Shown here piece by piece: positions 7,703 through 15,519 of a stretch of 34,817 nucleotides of DNA (within the stretch, counting starts at the first letter, position 1; the number at the start of each line of letters is the position of its first letter). This DNA is from Bacillota bacterium (GTDB lineage Bacteria > Bacillota > Clostridia > Christensenellales > Aristaeellaceae). The position numbers and the translations under genes were made by a program. The stretch is taken from the NCBI GenBank assembly GCA_023411175.1, contig JAEYPB010000051.1, positions 1-34,817 on the forward strand, written 5' to 3'. The notes below the pieces were generated by a model that made no database searches, was not told where the DNA came from, and saw nothing but the letters and a program-made list of their open reading frames with translations.

Positions 7703-7718
7703 GCGCGCCCTCTATAAT
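7690..7718 (+). promoter_or_regulatory. Promoter of the HAD hydrolase gene
   Basis: -35 TTGATT (7690-7695), a 17-bp spacer and -10 TATAAT (7713-7718), 23 bp before the start codon. Its -35 half shares 13 bp with the divergent LacI-gene promoter. Confidence 0.8.
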
Positions 7719-7741
7719 GGAAGGGAACAGGAGGCGTAGAA

Positions 7742-8347
7742 ATGATACGAAATCTCTTACTCGATCTCGGAAACGTGACCGTTCGCTTCAGCCCGGCCGC
7801 CATGATCGAGCCCTGGGTGCAAGATGAACAGGATCGGGACGATATCCTCCAAGCGCTCTTCGCCCACTCGGACTGGGGCCTTTGCGACGCTGGCCGTCTG
7901 ACCGAAGCGCAGCTCCATGAAAACGCCCGCGCCCGGCTGCCCAAGCGGCTGCATCCGGCCCTTGAAAACATCATTTTGCACTGGCCGGAATACATGTGCC
8001 CCCTGCCCGGCGCCGAGGCGTTTCTGAAAACCATGAAATCGCGTGGCTTCCGGCTGATCGCGCTGTCCAACGCACCGGCCCGTTATGCGGATTTCAAAAA
8101 GAACATGCCCATCCTGAAGCACTTCGACGGCGAAGTGATCTCCGCGTTGGTCGGCCTGGCCAAGCCGGGCCGCGAAATCTTCGAATACGCGCTTTCCGCC
8201 TTTTCCATGAAGCCCGAGGAATGCTTCTTCGTAGACGACCTCCCCCACAACGTGGAGGGCGCGGCCAGCGCGGGCATCGGTGGGTGCGTGTTTGACGGGG
8301 ATCATCAGGCCCTCATGTCGCTGATCGATCAGATCAACGGCGCCTGA
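7742..8347 (+). CDS. HAD superfamily (subclass IA) phosphatase, YihX-like
   Basis: A 201-residue HAD hydrolase. Motif I is LLLDLGNVTV, motif II LIALSNA, motif III Lys in LAKPGREIF and motif IV FFVDDLPHNVEGA. The DLGN form of motif I, in which the second Asp is absent, is usual in YihX-type sugar-phosphate phosphatases. A helical cap lies between motifs I and II. The substrate is probably a small phosphorylated metabolite and cannot be fixed from sequence. CAGGAGGCG precedes the ATG. It is divergent from the LacI-type gene with overlapping promoters, so it is the nearest candidate target of that regulator. The WG-repeat gene follows after 94 bp with no clear terminator between. Confidence 0.88.
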   Translation: MIRNLLLDLGNVTVRFSPAAMIEPWVQDEQDRDDILQALFAHSDWGLCDAGRLTEAQLHENARARLPKRLHPALENIILHWPEYMCPLPGAEAFLKTMKSRGFRLIALSNAPARYADFKKNMPILKHFDGEVISALVGLAKPGREIFEYALSAFSMKPEECFFVDDLPHNVEGAASAGIGGCVFDGDHQALMSLIDQINGA

Positions 8348-8441
8348 CATTTTTCCCCGTTTTTTTGTATTTTTCAGGCAACCGCCGCGCCACGCATTCG
8401 TCTAATCTTCGGAGAATGCGTAAATGCGGGGAGATGAGGCC

Positions 8442-9812
8442 ATGAAAAGAGCGGTGGCAGCGCTGATCGCGCTCGCGCTCATGTCCTGCGGCGCGCTGGC
8501 GGAGGAGCGCAGCTTTGCGTTCAACCGGGAGCAGCTGTCGGACATCTATTCCTGGGACGGCGCGCTTTTGACCGAGCCCGGAACGTACCTGTCCATCTAT
8601 TCCGTGACAAACGGAAAAACCCGGGCGGAAGACGAACTCTTCGCCGCGCAGTCCGCCCACGTCGATTTGCCCGAGGGCCAGGACTACGCGCCGCCGCGCT
8701 ACGCCCTTTTGGACGCGCAGGGCCGTCAGTTGACGGATTTTCTCTACGAGAGCATCGAATACAGCCCGGATGGCGACGCCCTCATCTACTCCATCGACGG
8801 CCAATTCGGCGCGATGAGCCGCTCGCTCGAAGAGCTCGTGCCCCCGGCGTACGACGCGGTTTCGCCGGACGGCGAGGGCGGATTCCTGCTCGTTTCACAC
8901 GAAGAAGCCGATTCGCCGCCGCTGATGTACATGCCCAAGGGCGGCGATCCCGAACCCACCGGCGTCAACGCCCGGTTCTACTCGAACAGCATGATCGGAG
9001 GGCTCATCTCTGCCTACGGCGAAAACGGGCTCTACGGATTTCTGACGCCGCAAGGCCGTTGGGCCGTCAAGCCCAAATTCGACTGGGCGCAGAATTTCGT
9101 GAACGGCTACGCGATTGTGAAGGAGAAGGGCAAGACCGGCATCATCGATACCGCCGGAAGGTGGGCCGTCAAGCCCTCGTACGACGACGACCGGGGCTTC
9201 CTCCAGGGCGGCGAAGCCGCTTTGTTGATGCGGGGAACCCGCGCCTTTCTCGTTCACCCGTCGGACGGAAAGCAGCTTTTCTCCCTACGCCTGAGCAAGG
9301 ACGGCTACGTCATCGCCAGCGATACGCGAGCGCTGTTCGTCGTCATCGACAAGAAAAAGGCGACGCTGTACAACACCGCAGGCGAGCGCCTTTTTGCGCT
9401 GGACGACCGGTTTTCCTTTGATCTTTGGGGCGACGCGCCCGAGAACCGCGTGCTGGCCACCTCTTCCAGCGAATGCACCCTCTTTGACCTGTCGGGCAGC
9501 GAAGTCTTGAAGGCGCAGGGGTTGTACTATCTGGAAACGGTGGATGGCCGCGCGCTGTACGTCGCCTCCCGCTTCAAAACGCGGACAATCCAATACGACG
9601 GAAGCGACCCGTATGAAGAAGCGATTTACGGAACCTATCGCTGCGGCGTGGTCGATTCGGACGGAAACTCGGTACTTCCGGTGCTCTACCGGCAGCTTTA
9701 CATGCTGATCCCAGGCCGGTATTACGCGGAGGACGCGCAGCGCTGGGGCGTGATCGACGCCGAGGGCAAGTGGATCGTATCCGGTTCCGTGTACGACCAA
9801 TTGATGGATTGA
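8442..9812 (+). CDS. Secreted WG-repeat protein
   Basis: A 456-residue exported protein. The signal peptide is MKRAVAALIALALMSCGALA. Either LMSC acts as a loose lipobox (Cys16) or signal peptidase I cuts after ALA. The body contains WG-type beta repeats: YGFLTPQGRWAVKPKFDWAQ, TGIIDTAGRWAVKPSYDD and WGVIDAEGKWIV near the C terminus. WG repeats are thought to form surface or protein-binding beta structures, with no defined activity. The ATG at 8442 was preferred to 8424, which would place extra charged residues before the signal peptide. An inverted repeat (8392-8421) lies in the leader. Fourteen bp separate it from the binding-protein gene, so the two form an operon. Confidence 0.8.
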   Translation: MKRAVAALIALALMSCGALAEERSFAFNREQLSDIYSWDGALLTEPGTYLSIYSVTNGKTRAEDELFAAQSAHVDLPEGQDYAPPRYALLDAQGRQLTDFLYESIEYSPDGDALIYSIDGQFGAMSRSLEELVPPAYDAVSPDGEGGFLLVSHEEADSPPLMYMPKGGDPEPTGVNARFYSNSMIGGLISAYGENGLYGFLTPQGRWAVKPKFDWAQNFVNGYAIVKEKGKTGIIDTAGRWAVKPSYDDDRGFLQGGEAALLMRGTRAFLVHPSDGKQLFSLRLSKDGYVIASDTRALFVVIDKKKATLYNTAGERLFALDDRFSFDLWGDAPENRVLATSSSECTLFDLSGSEVLKAQGLYYLETVDGRALYVASRFKTRTIQYDGSDPYEEAIYGTYRCGVVDSDGNSVLPVLYRQLYMLIPGRYYAEDAQRWGVIDAEGKWIVSGSVYDQLMD

Positions 9813-9826
9813 CGGAGGAACGAAAA

Positions 9827-10711
9827 ATGAGAAAAACTGCACTATGGGCATTGGCCCTGACCCTGATTCTCGCCGCTCCGGCGATGGCTGCCGCGCCGGA
9901 AATCGGCGTGGACGATTACCCGATCGTCGACGGATCTACCGCGACGCTGCCGCTGAGCTATCAGCTGATGCAGACGGCCACCGGCTGCCCCGCGGAAGTC
10001 GCGCAGGCCGCCATCGTCCACAGCAAGACGACCGAATCCTTCTACGCATTGGTGGACGGCCGCGCAGACCTCCTGTTGGTCTACGAGCCCAGCCGGGACG
10101 CCTACGAGTATGCAAATCAGATGGGCGTGAAGCTTCTGATGAAGCCCATCGGCCGCGACGCGCTGGTCTTCCTCGCCAACCCGGCCAACCCGGTCACATC
10201 GCTCACGGAGGAGCAGCTTCTGAGCATCTACACCGGAAAGGCCACGAACTGGAAGGACGTGGGCGGCGACGACCTTGCCATCGTGGCCTATCAGCGCATT
10301 GAGAACTCCGGCAGCCAGGTGATGATGGAGCGGCAGGTAATGCAGGGCAGGACGATGATGGACGCGCCCCGCGAGCTGCGCACCGACGAGATGGCCGAGC
10401 TGATTGATGCAGTCGCCTCCTACAAGGATTCGCCGAGCGCGCTGGGCTACTCGGTGTACTATTACGTGCACAACATGTATTCGAACGCCAACATCCGCCT
10501 GCTCGAGGTGGGCGGCGTCGCGCCGGAAAACGAAACCATCGCCTCCGGCGCTTACCCCTACACCCAGGACTTCTATGCCGTCGTCCGCGCTGACGCGCCC
10601 GGAGACAGCCCTCAGCGCAAGCTCTACGACTGGCTGACCACCGATGAGGGGCAGGCCCTCATCACCGGCGCGGGATACGTTGCGGTAGTCGGTGAGGAAG
10701 TGGAGAAATAG
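9827..10711 (+). CDS. PstS-like substrate-binding protein (PBP type II)
   Basis: A 294-residue exported protein. The signal peptide is MRKTALWALALTLILAAPAMA, with an AMA cleavage site and no lipobox Cys. The mature part has the phosphate-binding-protein pattern: LLSIYTGKATNWKDVGGDDLAIVAYQRIENSGSQ, then SALGYSVYYYVHN and DWLTTDEGQALI. This resembles PstS, but no pstCAB permease genes are near, so it may bind phosphate or another anion as a stand-alone protein or act in sensing. GACGGAGGAACG precedes the ATG. It is co-transcribed with the WG-repeat gene and followed by a strong terminator. Confidence 0.82.
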   Translation: MRKTALWALALTLILAAPAMAAAPEIGVDDYPIVDGSTATLPLSYQLMQTATGCPAEVAQAAIVHSKTTESFYALVDGRADLLLVYEPSRDAYEYANQMGVKLLMKPIGRDALVFLANPANPVTSLTEEQLLSIYTGKATNWKDVGGDDLAIVAYQRIENSGSQVMMERQVMQGRTMMDAPRELRTDEMAELIDAVASYKDSPSALGYSVYYYVHNMYSNANIRLLEVGGVAPENETIASGAYPYTQDFYAVVRADAPGDSPQRKLYDWLTTDEGQALITGAGYVAVVGEEVEK

Positions 10712-10715
10712 CGCG

Positions 10716-10750
10716 AAGTCCCCCTGCCCAAAACGGGCAGGGGGACTTTT
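10716..10750 (+). terminator. Intrinsic terminator after the PstS-like gene
   Basis: A 14-bp stem, AAGTCCCCCTGCCC with its complement, has loop AAAAC (10716-10748) and ends in TTTT. It lies between convergent genes, so it may also stop the minus-strand degV transcript. Confidence 0.9.
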
Positions 10751-10776
10751 CGTGGTTTAGGGTTTCCGTTTCACAC

Positions 10777-11658
10777 TCAGCGGTGGCTGCCGGTAAAGAA
10801 CAGCGCGATGGTACCGGGCCCGGAATGGGCACCGACGATGGGGCTGATCGTTCCAATGTGGATGTCGCCGACGGTCACGGTCTTTCGGATGGTGTCGGCA
10901 AGAAATTCGGCATCCGCCCGCGCGTCCCCATGGCCGATGTAGACGGTCTGTCCTTCCAATCCTACGCCCGTGTCCCGCATTTTCCGCGCAAGGGCCTTGA
11001 GCGACGTGCGCCGCCCCTGCGCCTTTTCTGCGGGAATCAGGTGCCCTTCGTCGTCCACATGCATCACGGGCTTGATCTGAAGCGTCGTGCCGATGATCGC
11101 GGTGGCCGCGGAGATGCGCCCGCCGCGCTTTAAAAACATCAGGTCGTCCACCGTAAACCAGTGCACGTTGTTCAGTACGTGTCCCCCGATCCAATCGGCG
11201 TTTTCCTCGATCGTCATACCCTGTTCACGGTTTTTTGCGGCCTGAAGAACCGCCAGCCCTTCGCCGAAGGTCGCCCCCAGCGAATCGACGGCGATCACCT
11301 TCCGGCCGGGGAACCGCTCCATAAGCATCGGCGCCGATATGTTTGCCGACTGGAACGTGCCGCTGAGCCCGGAAGAAAAGCACACATAGAGTACGTCCAT
11401 ACCTTTTTCAAGCCAGGGCGTAAAGAATTCCTCGTAGATGCCGGGCGCGATCTGCGATGTGGTGGCTGCCTCCCCGCCGCGAAGGCGCTCGTAAAACGCG
11501 CACACGCGCGCTTCGTCCCAGCCGCCCTCGAAGAGGAACTCCTGACCGCCCAAGCGGTACGCCATCGGCAGCACCTGAATTTCATTCCGCAAAAAATCTT
11601 CCTGCGGCAGGTCCGCCGTCGCGTCGGTAAAAATCACATAAGGGTTGGATTGAGCCAT
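10777..11658 (-). CDS. DegV family fatty-acid-binding protein (FakB-like)
   Basis: A 293-residue DegV protein. The family binds one fatty acid in a buried tunnel, and FakB members present it to FakA for phosphorylation. Seen: FTDATADLP at the N terminus, the carboxylate-binding ATTSQIAPG, SSGLSGTFQSA, FLKRGGRIS and a C-terminal HSGPGTIALFF. Start ATG 11658 was chosen, with AGGAGG 11 nt upstream. A GTG at 11670 directly abuts that site and is less likely. The fakA gene lies 5 kb away in this window. Whether this protein is FakA's partner is an inference. Confidence 0.92.
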   Translation of the reverse strand: MAQSNPYVIFTDATADLPQEDFLRNEIQVLPMAYRLGGQEFLFEGGWDEARVCAFYERLRGGEAATTSQIAPGIYEEFFTPWLEKGMDVLYVCFSSGLSGTFQSANISAPMLMERFPGRKVIAVDSLGATFGEGLAVLQAAKNREQGMTIEENADWIGGHVLNNVHWFTVDDLMFLKRGGRISAATAIIGTTLQIKPVMHVDDEGHLIPAEKAQGRRTSLKALARKMRDTGVGLEGQTVYIGHGDARADAEFLADTIRKTVTVGDIHIGTISPIVGAHSGPGTIALFFTGSHR

Positions 11659-11684
11659 TCTCTCCCCCACCTCCTGTATACAGT

Positions 11685-11713
11685 ATTATACATATGGCGG
11701 GCGTGGCTGTCAC
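11685..11713 (-). promoter_or_regulatory. Promoter of the degV gene
   Basis: On the minus strand, -35 GTGACA (11708-11713), a 17-bp spacer and -10 TATAAT (11685-11690), 26 bp before the start codon. Confidence 0.72.
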
Positions 11714-11753
11714 CTGACAATTCCGTAGAAGTGTACAGAACGTAACGGACCAT

Positions 11754-12167
11754 TCACGAGGTCTTGTCGGTTCGGCGACCGCAGTGCCCGCAGGTGACCG
11801 TGACGCGCCCCGCGCCTCGGGGCACCTTCAGCCATGATCGGCAGCCGGGACAGCGAAAATAGGCGTAGAGCTTGCGGTTGCGAAAGCGCGCCATCGCCTG
11901 GTAGTATTTCGTGACCAGCGGCGCAGTCTTTCGCATAAACCACTCGTTTTCCCGGCGGCGCGCCGGGATCTTGCGGGAAAACATCCGCACGAACGACCAG
12001 ATGACAAGGCCATATGCCGCAAACAGCAGGAACTCCATCCTCGGCAGCGCGCCCAAAAGGATCAGGACGAGCGCGGCGTAGGTCATCGCCATCGACAACT
12101 GATCCCCACCGTAGCAACCCCTGAAAATGCGCTTGAGCCATGCGGACGCTTTCACGAAAAACGACAT
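11754..12167 (-). CDS. Membrane protein with C-terminal zinc ribbon
   Basis: A 137-residue protein of unknown function. Two membrane segments (about 29-65, SMAMTYAALVLILLGALP and FLLFAAYGLVIWSFV) are followed by a basic stretch (RKIPARRRENEWF). A C-terminal four-Cys zinc ribbon (CPGC...CGHC) ends the chain. The start at 12167 fits GGAGGGAG upstream; the longer frame upstream has no such site. The ribosome site lies in a short CCTCCCGGAGG palindrome and could be partly hidden in mRNA. It is divergent from rpmH, where dnaA often sits in other bacteria. A TATACT -10 is visible upstream but its -35 is weak. Confidence 0.8.
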   Translation of the reverse strand: MSFFVKASAWLKRIFRGCYGGDQLSMAMTYAALVLILLGALPRMEFLLFAAYGLVIWSFVRMFSRKIPARRRENEWFMRKTAPLVTKYYQAMARFRNRKLYAYFRCPGCRSWLKVPRGAGRVTVTCGHCGRRTDKTS

Positions 12168-12310
12168 CAGAAAACTCCCTCCGGGAGGCAATCCTCCTCG
12201 ACACGCTGAAGTATAGCAGAGGAATGTGATAAAATTCGCATCTGATCGTGAAATTCCGGCGAAATCAGGGACGGCCCGCCTTTTCAGCCAACAATTGCGT
12301 GCAAATTCCC

Positions 12311-12339
12311 TTGACACGCGGAAAGTTATCCTTTAAAAT
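12311..12339 (+). promoter_or_regulatory. Promoter of the rpmH-rnpA-yidD-yidC-jag cluster
   Basis: Perfect -35 TTGACA (12311-12316), a 17-bp spacer and -10 TAAAAT (12334-12339). The roughly 95-nt leader to rpmH contains two overlapping, mutually exclusive short stems (TGCCTG/CAGGCA and GCCCG/CGGGC, 12374-12404). Confidence 0.88.
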
Positions 12340-12444
12340 GATAGGGCTGTCTATATGGCGCTTTATCATGGAATGCCTGCCCGCGGTCACACAGGCACCC
12401 GGGCGATTCAAAATATTCTGGAATATGGAAAGGGAGTATTCACC

Positions 12445-12579
12445 ATGTTTCGCACCTACCAGCCCAAGAAACGCCAGCGCTCCAAGGTTCACGGTTTCCG
12501 CGCCCGCATGAAGACCAAGACCGGCCGCGCCGTCCTCAAGGCCCGCCGCCTGCGCGGCCGCAAGGTACTGTCCGCGTAA
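12445..12579 (+). CDS. rpmH: 50S ribosomal protein L34
   Basis: A 44-residue L34, MFRTYQPKKRQRSKVHGFRA...GRKVLSA, highly basic and full length. AAGGGAG precedes the ATG at 12445. An upstream in-frame ATG at 12355 would lie in the leader and has no ribosome site. It is the first gene of the ribosome, RNase P and membrane-insertion cluster. The usual dnaA neighbour upstream is missing. Confidence 0.97.
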   Translation: MFRTYQPKKRQRSKVHGFRARMKTKTGRAVLKARRLRGRKVLSA

Positions 12580-12585
12580 TCCTCG

Positions 12586-12942
12586 ATGGACGCCGCCAAA
12601 GAGCATCGCTTCCGTTTGGGCCGCCGCTTCAGCCTGGGCCGCAACAAGCATTTCCAGTATGTCTATCGCCGTGGAAAGTCCTTCCCCGGCAGGCTGATGG
12701 TGCTGGTTTACTTGAAGGCGCGGGATGTGAAGGTCGGCTTTTCGGTTTCCGCAAAGGTCGGCAACAGCGTCGTGCGCAACCGCGTGCGTCGTTTGATGCG
12801 CGAAGATTTCCGGATGGAGCGGCCCGCCCTTGCCGGTGGCAAGTACATTTTCATCGCCCGCAGCGGCGCCGCTCGGGCAAAGCACCAGGATCTTACCCGT
12901 GAGATGGCCTATCTGATCAGAAAGGCCGGACTATACCTATGA
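12586..12942 (+). CDS. rnpA: Ribonuclease P protein component
   Basis: A 118-residue RnpA that helps the RNase P RNA mature tRNA 5' ends. The signature SAKVGNSVVRNRVRRLMRE contains the RNR motif, and HFQYVYRRGKSFPGR is typical of the N-terminal part. It starts 6 bp after rpmH with no recognisable Shine-Dalgarno, so it is probably translated by coupling. The N terminus has about ten more residues than many homologues, including two similar RLGRRF/SLGRN segments. Confidence 0.96.
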   Translation: MDAAKEHRFRLGRRFSLGRNKHFQYVYRRGKSFPGRLMVLVYLKARDVKVGFSVSAKVGNSVVRNRVRRLMREDFRMERPALAGGKYIFIARSGAARAKHQDLTREMAYLIRKAGLYL

Positions 12943-13166
12943 AGCTGAAGGATGCGCCCCGGCGCGCCATGCTTGCGGCCATACGTTTCTACAGGCGGCA
13001 GATAAGCCCATCGATTCCGCCGTCCTGTAGATTTACGCCTACCTGCTCCGTCTACGCGCTGGAAGCCATTGAGCGCTACGGCGCGCTGAAGGGCGGCTGG
13101 ATGGCTTTTCTGCGCATCCTGCGGTGCAATCCGTTTCATCCGGGCGGGTACGACCCGGTTCCGTAA
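12939..13166 (+). CDS. yidD: Membrane protein insertion efficiency factor YidD
   Basis: A 75-residue YidD with the family core FYRRQISPSIPPSCRFTPTCSVYALEAIERYG and NPFHPGGYDPVP. It is a small amphipathic membrane-associated protein thought to help YidC-dependent insertion. The ATG overlaps the rnpA stop (ATGA), the normal arrangement. Confidence 0.97.
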   Translation: MKLKDAPRRAMLAAIRFYRRQISPSIPPSCRFTPTCSVYALEAIERYGALKGGWMAFLRILRCNPFHPGGYDPVP

Positions 13167-13219
13167 CAACCCCCGCCGCCCCGCGCACCCGCCGGGCGGC
13201 CCATGAGAGGATTGGGTAC

Positions 13220-14164
13220 ATGAATTTTTTTAGCGCCTTTCTGAAAGACGTTCTGGACGCGATTTACGGCTTTGTAGGCAGCTACGGTTGGTCGGTCATT
13301 CTGTTCACCCTGCTGATCCGGCTCGTCCTGATGCCGCTGGACATCAAGAGCCGCCGTTCGATGATGCGCATGAACCAGGTGCAGCCCCAGATGGCCGCGC
13401 TTCAGAAGAAGTACGCCAACGACAAGGAAAAGCTCAACGTCAAGATGAACGAGCTGTACCGCAAGGAGAAGATCAACCCGCTGAGCGGCTGCCTTCCCAT
13501 GCTGATCCAGCTGCCGGTTCTCTGGGCGATGTTCGAGGCGATGCGCGTCGTGGCCAACGAGCATACCATCACCTACCTCCAGGCCATGATGAACGGCACC
13601 TTCACGCCGGACATGCTCCAGCCCTTCCTGTGGATCAAGAGCATTTTCCAGCCCGATTCGTTCCTCTCCACCATCATTCCCGCCGTCGGCGATCAGCTGC
13701 AGCACATTACCCCGGTCTCCGGTACCATCCTGACCGAGGACACGCTGAGAGTCGTCAAGGAATTCCTGGCCGGCGACGCCTACAAGGCCATCGCGGCGCA
13801 GTACGGCGCAAACGCCTACGTTCTGCAGACGAAGATGCTGTTCTGGGATTTCAACATCCCGCTGCAGTTCAACGGCTGGTTCATCCTCCCGCTCCTGGCC
13901 GGCGGAAGCCAGCTGATCAGCTCCAGGCTCCTCACCCCCTCCAACCCCGCCGCTGGCAACGAAACCCAGCAGCAGACCAACAAGATGATGCAGTGGTTCT
14001 TCCCGCTGTTCTCGATCTGGATCTGCGCTTCCTACACCGCCGCGTTCGCGCTGTACTGGGTGTTTATCAACGTGTTCCAGATTCTTCAGCAGCTTTTCAT
14101 CAACTGGTATTTCAATAAGAAGAAGCTCGCCGCCAACTCTGAAGAGGAGGTCATCAAACCTTGA
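13220..14164 (+). CDS. yidC: YidC/Oxa1 family membrane protein insertase (SpoIIIJ-like)
   Basis: A 314-residue insertase with about five membrane segments. The first is preceded by a short MNFFSAFLKDVLDAIYGFV, with no lipoprotein signal. The conserved core holds the hydrophilic-groove Arg in LLIRLVLMPLDIKSRRSM. Next come the charged cytosolic loop, GCLPMLIQLPVLWAMFEAMR and C-terminal helices ending in LYWVFINVFQILQQL. GAGAGG lies before the ATG at 13220. An in-frame ORF from 13124 overlaps yidD and is not coding. A large extracytosolic loop (about 115-210) is present. The stop overlaps the jag start. Confidence 0.96.
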   Translation: MNFFSAFLKDVLDAIYGFVGSYGWSVILFTLLIRLVLMPLDIKSRRSMMRMNQVQPQMAALQKKYANDKEKLNVKMNELYRKEKINPLSGCLPMLIQLPVLWAMFEAMRVVANEHTITYLQAMMNGTFTPDMLQPFLWIKSIFQPDSFLSTIIPAVGDQLQHITPVSGTILTEDTLRVVKEFLAGDAYKAIAAQYGANAYVLQTKMLFWDFNIPLQFNGWFILPLLAGGSQLISSRLLTPSNPAAGNETQQQTNKMMQWFFPLFSIWICASYTAAFALYWVFINVFQILQQLFINWYFNKKKLAANSEEEVIKP

Positions 14165-15240
14165 GGTCGATCGAAACCAACGGCAAGACCGTTGAAGATG
14201 CAGTCAAGGCAGGCCTGGCCGAACTGAAATGCGATTCGTCTGATGTCACCATCGACGTTCTGGAAATGGGCAGCCCCGGGCTGTTCGGCATGTTTGGGAA
14301 GCTGGCGCGGGTGCGCCTGACGGTCAAGGAAACCGAGGACGATTATTCGTTTGATATGCCGGTGATGACGCTCGAAGTGCAGAAGCCGCGCGCCGAGAAG
14401 AAACCGCCCGAGAAGAAGCCCGATAAGCCTCAGCAGCCGCAGCAGCGCAAGCCGGAACCTAAGGCGCCCGAGGCCCAAAGGCACGTTGCCGATAAGTCTG
14501 AAAGTGCCGAAAAGTCTTCCGCCGATGCGCCGGACCCGGTCATCAAGTCGGTGGCCGAGTTCAAGGCCACGCGCCGCGATCCGCGGGAACCGCGCGAGCA
14601 GAGGGTGAACCGCGAACAGAGGACGCCCCTCGAACAGGGCGAACCCCGCGAACCGAAGGAAACCCGCGTAAGCCGCGAACCGCGCGAGCGCCGCGAACCG
14701 AAGGAACCCCGGCGCCGGCAGGAGAACGCACCTCGGGAGTCCGCCCCCACTCCGATGCCCGAGGAGCTTCCGCCCCTGGATCTCGCTTCGCTGGGTGAAA
14801 CCGGAACGCGCGCCTATGAGTTTTTGTCGAACGTGACGAAGCTGATGGGCGTCGAGGTTGAAATCCGAATCAAGGAAGACGAGGGCCATCTCTTCGCGCA
14901 GATGACCGGCGATGCGCTGGGCGTTCTGATCGGCCGCCGCGGCGAGACGCTGGACGCGCTGCAGTACTTGACCAGCCTTCAGGTTAACAAGGGCCGCGAT
15001 GAATACACCCGCGTTACCCTCGACAGCGAACACTACCGCGCCAAGCGCGAGGACGCGCTGCGCAAGCTGGCCGCTCGCATGGCCGCCCGCGCCCGCAAGA
15101 CCGGCCACCGCGTCGCGTTGGAGCCGATGAACCCTTACGAGCGCCGCGTACTGCACTCCGCGCTGCAGGACAACCCCTACGTCACCACCCACTCGGAGGG
15201 CGAAGAGCCCTACCGCCGGGTCATCATCACGCTTAAGTAA
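14161..15240 (+). CDS. jag: RNA-binding protein Jag/KhpB (EloR)
   Basis: A 359-residue Jag protein with a TTG start overlapping the yidC stop (TTGA) and GGAGG 10 nt upstream. The N-terminal Jag domain (1-55) has ETNGKTVEDAVKAGLAEL. A long charged linker (about 75-200) is rich in Arg, Glu and Pro. The KH-II domain has GVLIGRRGETLDALQYL (254-270), and a C-terminal R3H domain covers about 300-359. Jag/KhpB binds RNA and, in streptococci, controls cell elongation with KhpA. The linker is longer than in many homologues and carries internal repeats. Confidence 0.95.
   Translation: MRSIETNGKTVEDAVKAGLAELKCDSSDVTIDVLEMGSPGLFGMFGKLARVRLTVKETEDDYSFDMPVMTLEVQKPRAEKKPPEKKPDKPQQPQQRKPEPKAPEAQRHVADKSESAEKSSADAPDPVIKSVAEFKATRRDPREPREQRVNREQRTPLEQGEPREPKETRVSREPRERREPKEPRRRQENAPRESAPTPMPEELPPLDLASLGETGTRAYEFLSNVTKLMGVEVEIRIKEDEGHLFAQMTGDALGVLIGRRGETLDALQYLTSLQVNKGRDEYTRVTLDSEHYRAKREDALRKLAARMAARARKTGHRVALEPMNPYERRVLHSALQDNPYVTTHSEGEEPYRRVIITLK
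14572..14722 (+). repeat. Low-complexity repeat encoding the Arg/Glu/Pro linker of Jag
   Basis: The DNA repeats CGCGAACC-type units, for example CGCGAACCGAAGGAA at 14647 and again at 14692, a 45-bp period equal to 15 codons. The protein reads as REPRE/REPKE units. Such repeats can change length by slippage while staying in frame. Confidence 0.7.
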
Positions 15241-15251
15241 GCCTAGAAGAG

Positions 15252-15283
15252 CAGCCGTGCGTTTAACGCGCGGCTGTTTTTTT
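15252..15283 (+). terminator. Terminator of the rpmH-jag cluster
   Basis: A 10-bp stem, CAGCCGTGCG with its complement (one wobble), has loop TTTAA (15252-15276) and is followed by seven T. It lies 12 bp after the jag stop. The following 15284-15490 holds no supported gene. Confidence 0.93.
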
Positions 15284-15490
15284 CGCCATGCTTTCTACGA
15301 TTGTTGAAAATACATTGGCTTCTCCGGAATTTCCGGGCAGCGCGCCGACGCAAATGCGGACGCCGACACGGAGTTCGCTTGACTGGTGGCAGCCCAGCTT
15401 TTCCCGGATGCACCGCGAAAGCAATCGAAGCTGGGATGTCTTGCCGCATCGTAAACTTTTCCGGCGACCGATGGTGAACCATTTGGCGGA

Positions 15491-15519
15491 TTGCATCGTC
15501 AATCTCTGTGTGATATAAT
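15491..15519 (+). promoter_or_regulatory. Promoter of the membrane-anchored protein gene
   Basis: -35 TTGCAT (15491-15496), a 17-bp spacer and a perfect -10 TATAAT (15514-15519), 45 bp before the GTG start. Confidence 0.85.

Noticed and set aside
12168..12444. Replication origin next to rpmH
   Set aside because: Only one weak DnaA-box-like TTATCCTTT, no cluster, no AT-rich unwinding element, no dnaA or dnaN.
14572..14722. CRISPR or tandem-repeat array
   Set aside because: The repeats are in-frame coding repeats of the jag linker, short and without spacers; no CRISPR array in the window.
15284..15490. Minus-strand frames after the jag terminator (79-100 aa)
   Set aside because: No recognisable motif, no ribosome site; they run through the jag terminator. 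Treated as non-coding.
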